The notes beneath the pieces were generated by a model. The model saw only the letters and a program-made list of their open reading frames with translations, had not been told where the DNA came from and did not search any database. Shown piece after piece: positions 51,908-61,420 of a stretch of 64,000 nucleotides of DNA. The DNA is taken from assembly GCA_036874045.1 (NCBI GenBank), contig CM072336.1:2314001-2378000 (forward strand), read 5' to 3'. Made by a program: the position numbers and the translations under genes. The stretch is from Cymodocea nodosa. Taxonomy: Eukaryota; Streptophyta; Magnoliopsida; Alismatales; Cymodoceaceae. Numbering within the stretch: position 1 is the stretch's first letter; each line of letters begins with the position of its first letter.

Positions 51908-52233
51908 TTCTTTTGTTTCAATTTAGGTATTCTTTACTTAAATTCGACCTTTAACTTTTAAAATCCTTAGATTAGTAGAAATCAAGGCTATCCAAACAAA
52001 CAGACGTGTATTAACCTGTAACGTAACGTGTTCGGAGATTATTCGTTACAACATGATTTTTCAACGGACCTCGTTAAGATCCATCTGAAATTTACAAAAT
52101 TATCTCGTGTATCACATCCACTTATGAGTGAGCGTTATGTTTTTTTCCTGCATTGTCCTTGTCCTTTTTATTTTTTTTTCCCAAAAAAATGTTGCAAACA
52201 TTAAGTGATAATCAATCATAATATTAATTTTTT

Positions 52234-52350
52234 TTAATAAATATCGATATGAACATATAAAACCAATGTTCATTTTATTATTATAATAATAACTACCATC
52301 ACTTATCACAAGGGCATCGATGATAAAAACAGTAATAGCTGTTCTAGAAT
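52234..52350 (+). repeat. Dispersed AT-rich repeat, copy A
   Basis: Shares the core TTAATAAATATCGATATGAA and CATATAAAACCAATGTTCAT with 58409-58449 (few mismatches), followed in both by A/T trinucleotide DNA and a CATCACTTAT word. Likely a MITE or other small non-autonomous element; ends not resolved. Confidence 0.6.
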
Positions 52351-52638
52351 TTAATCCTAGAAGTTGTCGTTGAAGGTTACGTACATTACATTTTTATTAT
52401 TTTTTCATCAAAAGTAATATGACAATTTCAGTATTATATTTGGAGAACTAGGATGTATTTAACAAACGTAGTTCTCTCGTTTCTTGTGAAAATAACTTAT
52501 GAGAATTACCATTCTATACGATTATATGGAATACTGTTTTCCATACAAAGAGCGAAACCATACTTCACAGACAAACAGGACTTTTTAGATTCTTTTTAAT
52601 TCACCTCAACTTATAAAACGAGAGCTATTCTTTTTATT

Positions 52639-52681
52639 GTTGTGTGTGTGTATCTGTGTGTATATATATATATATATATAT
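52639..52681 (+). repeat. (TG)n and (TA)n microsatellites
   Basis: A TG run at 52639-52650 and a TA run at 52661-52681, separated by a short mixed segment. Confidence 0.9.
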
Positions 52682-52699
52682 GCTTTAATTATTTGATTA

Positions 52700-52700
<1 letters not shown>

Positions 52701-52730
<30 letters not shown>
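52701..52730 (+). repeat. (CTT)n microsatellite
   Basis: Ten CTT units. Confidence 0.93.
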
Positions 52731-53718
52731 TATAATGATAGTGTTTTGATTCAAATCTGGTATTTCTTTTCTTGTTATATATGGAATTGAAGATGAATTG
52801 CATCATTTTGTTGTGGTTTTATTATCTCATTGTTGTTGAATTTTACCCTTATTTATGGATTAAGATACTGATGAGCTTGTGGTCCCTTACTACGAAATTA
52901 TGAAATGGAATCTTGTACTTGCCTAACTGCTTGACTCACATGGTGAACGCTAGATTTCCAACAAGAAATTGTGGCAATTGTACCTTTGTCAGGCTCTTTT
53001 TAAGTAGATCGGCTACGTACCTCTTGTATATTATTTACCAAATTTTTAGGATACTTCTTCACTAATTAGTCCCAAATAATAGAATTTGTCATTAATTTTA
53101 TTATGAGATGTAATGTCCTAAACCTGAAATTAGCCAAAAACACTGTGTTATCAAAAAAAAAAAAAAACCTCTACCAACCCTTTGGCTGGAGCATGGGGGA
53201 AAAAGAGAAAGGAAAGCAAAAACCAAATGTAATTAATATTTCAGCAAACTGATTAGAAGAAATTATTGATACTCTTCATTTTCTCTAAAATTTGAATATT
53301 AAGGAACATAGAAAAACCCCTCATTATCCTAAAAAAGATAAGGAGTAAAACCAAAAGAAAAGCTCGATTCACTGAACAGTGTATTATATTAATTAACTAA
53401 AGAGCAAGACCGAGGCATGCATAATCATTAACGAATAAAGTTCTGAAAGGCTCTTGCTTGTGGTTGGTGAAGTGATCAGAACTTTCCAGCTCGAGCGGTA
53501 GAATGGACACATTCTATAAGAAAAACGAAGGGAAATGGCGCACGGGAAGAAATCAGCAATCTTGTGTGCAGCAAATATTAATCTAATAATCTTGGATTCT
53601 TATCCAAGGTTGGATGTACCGATATTGAACATCTCTTTCGCAGATGGTGAATTTCATGCTCAATATTAAGGAAGGGACGGAAGTAATTAATGGCCGGAAC
53701 ACGCGCATCGATCGATCA

Positions 53719-55217
53719 TTAATGGAAGCTTGGTTGCTCCTGCCATGGCGTCCAGACCCCGGCAGGTTGATCGTCGACCAAGCTGTAGAACATGTTGCAG
53801 AAGCCGGCAGCGTCGTCTTGTCCTCCGTCGTGCTCCACCTTCTGGCAATGGTGGTGGAGATGGGTGGCATGGGCATTGGGAAGTGTTGATCTTGTGACGT
53901 CCAGGTTGATGTCGGAGCTGTTGTCACTTCTGAAGCTGCACGAGACCTCGGTTTCTAATTTGTTCAGGCTGCTGGGCTCCGACGTCATTTCCCTTCCGTT
54001 GAGCGCCGCGATCTGCAGAGACCCAGGAATTCAACAACTTTTCAAGTAAAAAAAGAAAGAAATGAACAACTCTGGAATCTTGATGTATATAATTTTTTGC
54101 ATTCATTAGCCTTCTGATTTTGAGGAACATTACGAATATCGGTTGTTTCTAGCTATTTGCCTGGTTATTGTGGTCGATTGGATAGGCATACAAATTAATT
54201 ACATGCATGTGCAAGTGAGATGGGCTTTTTTGCTATTTTTACGGTTCTTGATCAACAGGAGAATGAAGGGCTTGCACTACTGGTGTTGATTTATTCTACA
54301 AATACTTGATGAAAAAAGTAATTAAAATTTAATATTTAATCAAATCAATCATTTTCACAGAAAATCTTCTCACGTGATACCTTAATTATTCTCGATCTGA
54401 AGATGTTATCATGGAGTGATCAAATTAACAGGAAAAGTTCCCCCCCCCTCAAGTAAGAAGTAAGAAGTAAGAAGGCAAAATTAATTAGGCACTTCTGAAA
54501 ACAATTAACCTGCTAAAGTTTTGGAGCACTGAAGAGGAGAAGAGATAGAGAGATGGGTGACAATTGACCTCAGCTTTGAGCTTCTTGTTGTAGGTTTGGA
54601 GGGCATCATTCTCGGACCTGACGGCTTCAAATTGCTTCTTGAGAGCATCATAATCCTTCTCCAGTTGCTTGGTCTTCCACCTTGCCCTCCTGTTCTGGAA
54701 CCAAATGGCGATCTGCCTCGGCTGCAGCCCAAGTGCTGCCGCCAGCTGCATCTTCCTCTCCGGCTCCAGCCTGCTCCCAAGCTCGAAATTCTTCTCCAGC
54801 GTCCTCACCTGCTCCAATTTGAGCCTCCTCTTCTTCTCACCCAAGTGCGAGCAGTCGTCGGACAACTCATCTTCCCCGTTAATCATCTCCCCACATGCCT
54901 GGCGGTCCCCCAGTCGCACCCAGTGCGTCGATCTCTTCCCAAGCAACGTCGCGGCTGCCACACATGCAAATTAAGACAACGCAAATCAACCCACCAAACA
55001 AAGCAAGACGTTGTATAATTCGCTTGCGGTTAAGTAATTAGTGCATGCAACACACACCATTAATGTAGTTGCAGTCCTGCAGGGGGAGTGGACAGAGGGA
55101 GGAGGAGGAGGAGGGAAGATGGTGGTGGTGATGTGGGTCTTCTTCGTGCTCATGGGGCGTCTGCATTTGGGAGGCGGTGGGTGGGTAGAGGGATGAGGCC
55201 ATGCCGTTGCAAGCCAT
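53719..55217 (-). CDS. Homeodomain-leucine zipper class I transcription factor (ATHB13/HAT7-like), 3 exons
   Basis: Exons on the minus strand: 55217-55058, 54954-54569, 54012-53719; 279 aa, all GT-AG. The start [13 protein letters not shown] matches the usual beginning of this clade. After a His-rich (residues 29-33) and Ser-rich tract comes LLGKRS. An acidic DELSDD motif precedes the homeodomain (about 93-147: [11 protein letters not shown]...[13 protein letters not shown] with W138, N141 and R143). The leucine zipper follows directly with L151, L158, V165, L172, L179 and L186, crossing the second intron. The C-terminal tail is Ser/Asn-rich and ends with an aromatic VWTPWQEQ motif seen in this clade. 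Class I HD-Zip dimers bind pseudopalindromic CAATNATTG sites; members of the ATHB13 clade act in leaf shape, growth and stress responses. Function here is inferred from the family. Confidence 0.94.
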
Positions 55218-55222
55218 TTGAT

Positions 55223-55243
55223 TGGTGGTGGTGGTGGTGGTGG
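55223..55243 (-). repeat. (CCA)n run in the HD-Zip leader
   Basis: About seven CCA units (read on the minus strand) just before the start codon. Probably in the 5' UTR. Confidence 0.85.
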
Positions 55244-55330
55244 TAGGCTTGGATCGAATGAGACGCGCGGCAGCTAGAAAATCAAGAATTCCGAAGGAGA
55301 CGGTAGCAAGAAATGACACATACAAACATA

Positions 55331-55340
55331 CATATATATA
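55331..55340 (-). promoter_or_regulatory. Candidate TATA box of the HD-Zip gene
   Basis: GTATATATAT on the minus strand, about 115 bp before the start codon. If used, an in-frame ATG at 55343 would lie outside the transcript, supporting the start at 55217. Confidence 0.35.
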
Positions 55341-58300
55341 CAAAGTGACCTTGTAGGAAATAAAATATAAATTTTAATGGAGATCAATCAAATCCCAAGA
55401 ATAAAAAAAAATATAAGGAGGGATGGACGAGTCGAGAAGAACCACATAAAGAAAAGATATGGTCACGGAAGGAGCGACGTAAGAATGCAGCGAAAATTAA
55501 AATTAAATCGAATTGATAGCAGGTAAAAAAAAAAAAATATCATTCTGAAAATCTATTTTAATATCACGTAAAAAATTTAACTGAAAATCAATAATTGGTT
55601 CTTAAACTTTATCAAAGTCTCCAGCTTTTGCCTTCCTCAAATGAGAGAACAACAGAGCGCCACCTCTCTCTCTCTCTCGTTACCTTCGCCACCAAAGACA
55701 CACAAAACGAAGGATGGCAATGGCACGGCATGATTTCCCATCTCTCTCAACCAGCTCTGTGAGTCACGTTTTCGATGATGGAATCCAGATCAAGCGCCCT
55801 CCCGGCCGCGTGCCCCCATGCTGCCACCAGATTAAATATTGACGCCCTTCAACTTGATTGAGCACGCCGGAGATCGATCGGACAACGCTGGCTTAGCTAT
55901 GCGTGTGGGTGCGTCGATGACGTACCCTGATCTCCATCCTCACTGTCACCAGCCATGTATGGTTGTCTCGTGCTTTCCGCAAGTTTTTTTTTTTTGTTTT
56001 TTAAAGAAAAAAAGAAAAAACTTATGTAATTTAAATAAAATCAAATCACAAATAAAGAAAATAAAATACAAAACGTTTCAGACAGAAAGAAGCAAAAGGA
56101 AGTCAAATACAAGGGAAGATATTAACTTGATCTTATTTTAGCTTTAAACGCATGATTATCTTCTAACGATGTTATTAGATTGAGCATGATTAAGGGAACT
56201 GAAGATTGTTGGTGTTAACGGAACCATCGAAGATACAAGAAGCTTGGCAATCCCAAATTAAGATAACTAACTTTATTATCTGCACCTTGGTTCGTAGAAT
56301 AATGTTTTATCCAAAATATCAAATTTATGAAAAAATATCAAGGTGATGTGATTTTTCAACCAAATATCTCGAAAAAGAATGTTATAAAAAAAAAGCCTAA
56401 AGAAGAGAATGTTAGGGCTTCTTGGATAATTTGAAGCAAATATCATGATAAACATTAGAAATCGAAATAAAAATGTCATCATGCATAAGGGGAATTTTTT
56501 TCAAAAATCAAAAAAAAAAAAAAATGCAACGAGCAAACTAGTGTTTAGTAATTTCAACTTTAATATTACAACAAGAACATATAACATCGTCCTTCTAACA
56601 TTTTTTTAATAAATTTTCTTTAGAGTGAATTTTGACGTGCATAATTAATCAAGCAAAGTTTTTAGTTTTAAGGGAAACTTTTGTTTTCCAAATTAGATCA
56701 TGATGTAAATATTTAGTTCCCCTATCTGTTAAGATTAAATAACAGGACTTGGCTTGAAGAGTAAAAATTTCATTACAATTGCACTTCGAAGTAACGAAGT
56801 CATTAGAGTTAATTATGTTGAGAGAATCATCAAAATTTACATATAAAATATGAGGAAGGAAGGAGTTACGAACAAAAAATTGGCAAAAAATCTTAAATTT
56901 TTTGCAAAAGGGGTAAATATAAAGAAGGTTAAATTTAAGTTTGAGCGTTAACAAAGTGATTGATATCTAGTGTTATCGGATGGAATCGTTGGATAAATTT
57001 ATTAAAAATTGTTGTTAATGTGTTTGATATAATGTAAGGGTAATGCAGTAAAATTGTTGATAATACGATGGATATGATGATGATAGTGATGCTCCCCTTA
57101 GTGTTAGATCAAGTGAAATTTTACATTAATTTTTTGATCTTTTCAGTTTATAAAACTTTATATTTTTGTGCTTCGATAAATTTAAAAAAAATGTACAATT
57201 TTTAAAGATTACATTAAAAAACAGATAAAAAATCATCCCATCCTTTAACAGGATAGTCGACCATACTATAAGCGTTGAAAAAAAGAAAATGTCGATGACG
57301 ACGATATAGTTGGAACAATTAAAATACATACATACACACACGTTAACTTTAATTCCATCAAAAGATATTATTATTATTACTACTATGTCAGTTGTCACAG
57401 GCTTCATTCGTACATTGTGACAGATAAGAGTTTACATACAGTGGACATGGACATTTTTGGGTCTCTTCATGACTTTTGAAATTATATATAACGATAATTC
57501 AAAATCAATATATATTAAAACAAACACAAGCATATCTCACATACAAGCACAAGTTCAATCTCTACCTATCAGATATTGGAATATCCTAACAACTGCAACA
57601 AATAGTGTAATTATCGTCAGAAATTAGGACCATGACAATTAACTGTCGAGCTGATGCATCTAAATAATTTATATGGTGTATTTTTTTTTTTCCTTTGAAG
57701 TATAATAACCCACAATTAGGGTGACAGTTTTTTCAGTTGTTGGAACTCAACTTCCAGTACTGGATATCGAAATAGAATTTTCAAGAATAATTTTTTTTTT
57801 TGGTGAAAAATAATGAATGTATATTTGTATTTGATAGATGTAGGTAGGTAATCAATAAGTGAATAAGGTTTTTGGGAAGAATAGAAAATATGTCAAGTGA
57901 TTTTTTTCCCAAATCAAGAAAATCAACCACCAAATAAAACCTGTCACTGCATTCCATGCGACCAGTCATTTTTCGCACCAGGGCCTTTTTGCTTTTTCCT
58001 CGTGTCAGTTGGGTGGGCTGGATTTTGATACCCGGAACCACCAGGTATGGGTCCGACTAGAATCCACATGCTCACTATTGTCCCATGGGCCGTCCGACGG
58101 TTTGATTAAGGATTATTCGGGTATTAAACTAAGGTACCGTTTGTCAAGTCGGAACTCCAACTCCTGGTACCGTTGGACCGTAGAAATCGGGAATGGATCA
58201 AACAAATAGCAAATAGTCCAGTGCCAGCACTCGGCTCCGCTCCACTTGGGCTTCATTTACCGTAGACCGTAGTTATTTCATGAAGTTGAATGAGTGTTGA

Positions 58301-58408
58301 TCTTGTGAATTGATACATATACCTCAGTATTCAATCAGCCTATCATCTCTTTCTTCTCAATCTCCTCGTAAATCCGTCATTGTTTATTAATAAATAATAT
58401 AAAAAAAA

Positions 58409-58535
58409 TTAATAAATATTGATATGAGCATATAAAACCAATATTCATAATTATTGCAATAATAGACAAAAATAATAATATCGATAATAATAATAGTAAT
58501 AATAAATACCATAAAACATGATATCATCACTTATA
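58409..58535 (+). repeat. Dispersed AT-rich repeat, copy B
   Basis: Shares its core with 52234-52274 (TTAATAAATATTGATATGAG, then CATATAAAACCAATATTCAT). The downstream ATA/ATT-rich part has diverged in length. Confidence 0.6.
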
Positions 58536-59482
58536 TAAAAATAATGATAATTTTGTCAATAATTATTTTTGACCATGATCGCTTTTGATACTAATTACAA
58601 TAAGCATTGAATGTTCCCTTAGTTACGTTACCATACTTTTCGGTCAAGGATATTATGATAATTTTTATTACTATATTTTAAGAATTAAAACTTGTTTAAC
58701 AACCGCAACTCCTTCGCTTCTTAGGAAAATGGCGAAAGTAGCTAATTTCGTGGTGGCCACGTGAGGTGTAGTTCCGCTCCTTGGAAGCGATGCTACGCTC
58801 GACGAAGCCTTAATTAATTAGGTTCCACCGGTGCTAATGAAACGGGAGGAGATCAGACGCGAAGATTTTTACTAGTGACTAAAGAGTAGTCTAGAAATTA
58901 GGACAACAATGCAAAAGGGAGAAACTTGAAAATTTTATCGGGGTTAACTAAAAAATAGAACTTAACGATCATAAGTGGTGGTTAGATGGAATGGAAAAAA
59001 TTGCGTACAGAGAGATGTATTCGAGTGTAATTTGGGGTGTCATTTGGCATTATTTCAAGGGTCACTTCACAATTAATTGGACGCAATTAAATTCCATGAT
59101 GATAGTCATCTAACTGCCTGGGCAGGTTTGTGTGCGAAAGTTTCTTAGGAGCAGCTGGAATGAACTAAGGAGATGGTGCCGGGCATAGAAATGATAGGAT
59201 CCATTTGCTTGAAACGTAGTTATATTAAAGTTTTAATTCAAAGAGATTTCAGTACGACAATATCCCCAGATTATTAACCAAGTGGAGACCTGAAAGGGTT
59301 AGGTTATCGAAGAACTGATCAACCCAATTTGTCCACAAGTGAGATTTGCCGTCCACCATTTTACAGCTTTAATTCTCTACGAAGTTCCAATGCTTCCAGC
59401 GGTGCACCACCTCAGTTCAAATTTGAACATCTTTATCAATGGCTTGATTTTTTGAAAATGTAATACGAAAATCTTAATGATA

Positions 59483-59502
59483 TATGGTGGTGCACCACCA
59501 TA
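59483..59502. repeat. Perfect 20-bp palindrome
   Basis: TATGGTGGTGCACCACCATA equals its own reverse complement. The inner GGTGCACCACC recurs at 59401-59411, about 80 bp upstream. Confidence 0.9.
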
Positions 59503-60074
59503 CATGCGTTCAAATAGCATCATTCCAAGATCTTGGTTTCCCTTCGGATCTACATTGGGAATCATTGCATCCCGTGACAATACAATTCAAATAAAAACCA
59601 TGAGAAGCCAGCAAAGAAGTCTAAGAGTTTATTTCACAAGTAGAGGCATGAAAGAGGAGAGAGTTGGGAATTAATTTCACCCTTTTTCGTGCTAGATGTT
59701 TGCTCGAAACTGTTCTCCACACAAGCTTTCAGTGCTGCACGTAGAATCGTTTCGATAAGACCCAATTGACTGATTCTCTCTCTTTATGTATTGTTGAAAT
59801 TGAAATTTAAGTTACTTCCTTCGCGCTTATGGAGATTAGAACAAGGGAATCACTACCGATGGTGGTGTTTCCCTCGATCGATGTTCCTAAACAAGACAAT
59901 TCAAAGTCCTATCCCGTCAAAATGATCTCATTGGAGTTGCAGAAAAGTATGAACAACTCGCTGTCCTAGAACCATGCAAAGCATGAAAGATGGCTATTGT
60001 TTATATCGATAACGTTTGACTAACAACTCTTTCTTTCTTTTTCCAACTCTTCATGCCAGTGAAAGTGGTGACAT

Positions 60075-60300
60075 AAATAAATTTTAGTATATCATTTATA
60101 AAACGGTATGTCAATTTTAAAATAAAGTTAAACATATCGTTTACAAAAGTAGTATACCACTTCTGTAAATAATTCTAGATAAATAACCAAATTGGATATA
60201 AATAATTATAGGTATACAATTTAAATTTGGTACACCGTTTATAGAGTGTCGATTCTATAAATAATTTGATATATCGATTCATCAAATGGTATACCAAAAA
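60075..60300. repeat. Cluster of degenerate palindromic GGTATACC / ATATCGTTTA repeats
   Basis: Related words such as ATATCATTTATAAAACGGTA, ATATCGTTTACAAAAGTAGT, GGTACACCGTTTATAGAG and ATATCGATTCATCAAATGGT recur on either strand every 40-60 bp. They look like decayed copies of a short palindrome. Confidence 0.6.
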
Positions 60301-61015
60301 TTTCAAATTTCTTTACTTTCAAATAGAAAAAAAATATGGAAAAGAGAATTATTATTTCACTTTTCGTTTGTTAATTTTCTTTGTATACACAAACACGCCT
60401 ATTTAACGACATAAAGAAAGTTTTTAAAAAAATTCATAATAATAACGTTTTTATTTTATTTTATCGAGAAAATAATAATGTCATTGTATTTAGCCAAATT
60501 TTAATAATTTGCAAAGAAAATAAATGTTGATAAAAAATACGAATTTAAATAGATTCACTAATCGCCGCATCTGTGTTGCACACGAGCCAAGACCAGCTTC
60601 CTTGGTTCTCCCGTGCGTGCCCACCAAACATCAAAAGAAAAAACAAAACTAAGTCCACGGCCTTTCCTGCTCATGCGCGTCCTCCTTCGCTCACTCCTTC
60701 CCAAGTTCTTGGGCACAACAAGAAGCATCGTTCTAAGTAAGAAGGAGAGAGTGCATCAAGCACTGCCAAGTGCTTGATTAATTAATTTATTGATTGTGTG
60801 ATGATGATGATACATTGATGCCACTCGCACTATTTATATAGTCCTTGATCAAATTGGCTTGGGTACAAACGCAAAACTGGAAATTAAGCTTCTAAAACAG
60901 GAGATATCTTGATTTAACTTATTCTACAATGATAATTAAGTATATACCACTTGAGCTAAAAGTGGTACGTTCACGTTCACGTTCACCCACTTGAACTAAT
61001 GATGGAGGGAGAGAT

Positions 61016-61420
61016 CTATCGCGTGAGCAAGCTCCGGATGATCGCTGCCTGCGCACTGGTGGCGTCCGTTGTCGCCAGTAACTCCGACAGCCTCTCGCTC
61101 AAGTCGTCCACCTCTTGGTGCAAGCTTCTGATGTGGTTGCAGGTCTCCTGTAGAACCTTCGCCGCCGAGACCTGTGTTAATTAATAATTGTGACACAAAC
61201 TAAGCATTAGATTAATGACCAATGTCAGTTTGCACTCTCTCTTTTCTCGATTGAATTGAATTAATTGTTCTCTGGTGGTAATGAATTAAATGATGACACT
61301 CACTGTTCCACTGTTTCGGCTGCGTGCCTCTGGGAGCAGATTATGGAGCTTGGACAGCAGATCCACGATCTGGTCGTCCGTAATCCTCGTCGAGCTCGAT
61401 CTCTGCCTTCTGCTCGACAT
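61016..61420 (-). CDS. PRE: PRE/ILI-type atypical HLH growth regulator, 2 exons
   Basis: Exons on the minus strand: 61420-61304 and 61171-61016, joined in phase 0 by a 132-bp GT-AG intron; 90 aa, the usual size of this family. The N-terminus [17 protein letters not shown] precedes helix 1 ([15 protein letters not shown]). A loop with the splice site follows, then helix 2 and its extension ([40 protein letters not shown]) and the conserved end QAAIIRSLL. There is no full DNA-binding basic region. These proteins dimerise with and sequester inhibitory HLH proteins (IBH1-type), promoting cell elongation downstream of brassinosteroid, gibberellin and auxin signals. Length and motif order fit closely; which PRE/ILI paralogue it is cannot be told here. 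Confidence 0.95.

Larger units (their letters stand above)
50048..53718. other. Intergenic region between convergent kinase and HD-Zip genes
   Basis: About 3.7 kb. It contains 3' UTRs, an unplaced stretch at 50490-51180 that could be decayed transposon DNA, several microsatellites (51134-51180, 51870-51905, 52639-52681, 52701-52730), a dispersed AT-rich repeat (52234-52350) and a poly(A) run at 53153-53166. No gene supported. Confidence 0.55.
55344..61015. other. Intergenic region upstream of the HD-Zip gene
   Basis: About 5.7 kb. The first 500 bp are the HD-Zip promoter side and include a (CT)n tract (55664-55678). Farther on: a GGTACCGTT word repeated at 58133 and 58166, dispersed repeat copy B (58409-58535), a 20-bp palindrome (59483-59502), and a cluster of ATATCGTTTA/GGTATACC repeats (60075-60300). 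No gene supported. Confidence 0.55.

Noticed and set aside
54557-55018. 153-aa plus-strand open frame
   Set aside because: It is the antisense shadow of the GC-rich HD-Zip exon 2; no domain of its own.
58133-58174. GGTACCGTT repeated 33 bp apart, resembling a MITE terminus
   Set aside because: Direct rather than inverted repeats, and no matching second end found.
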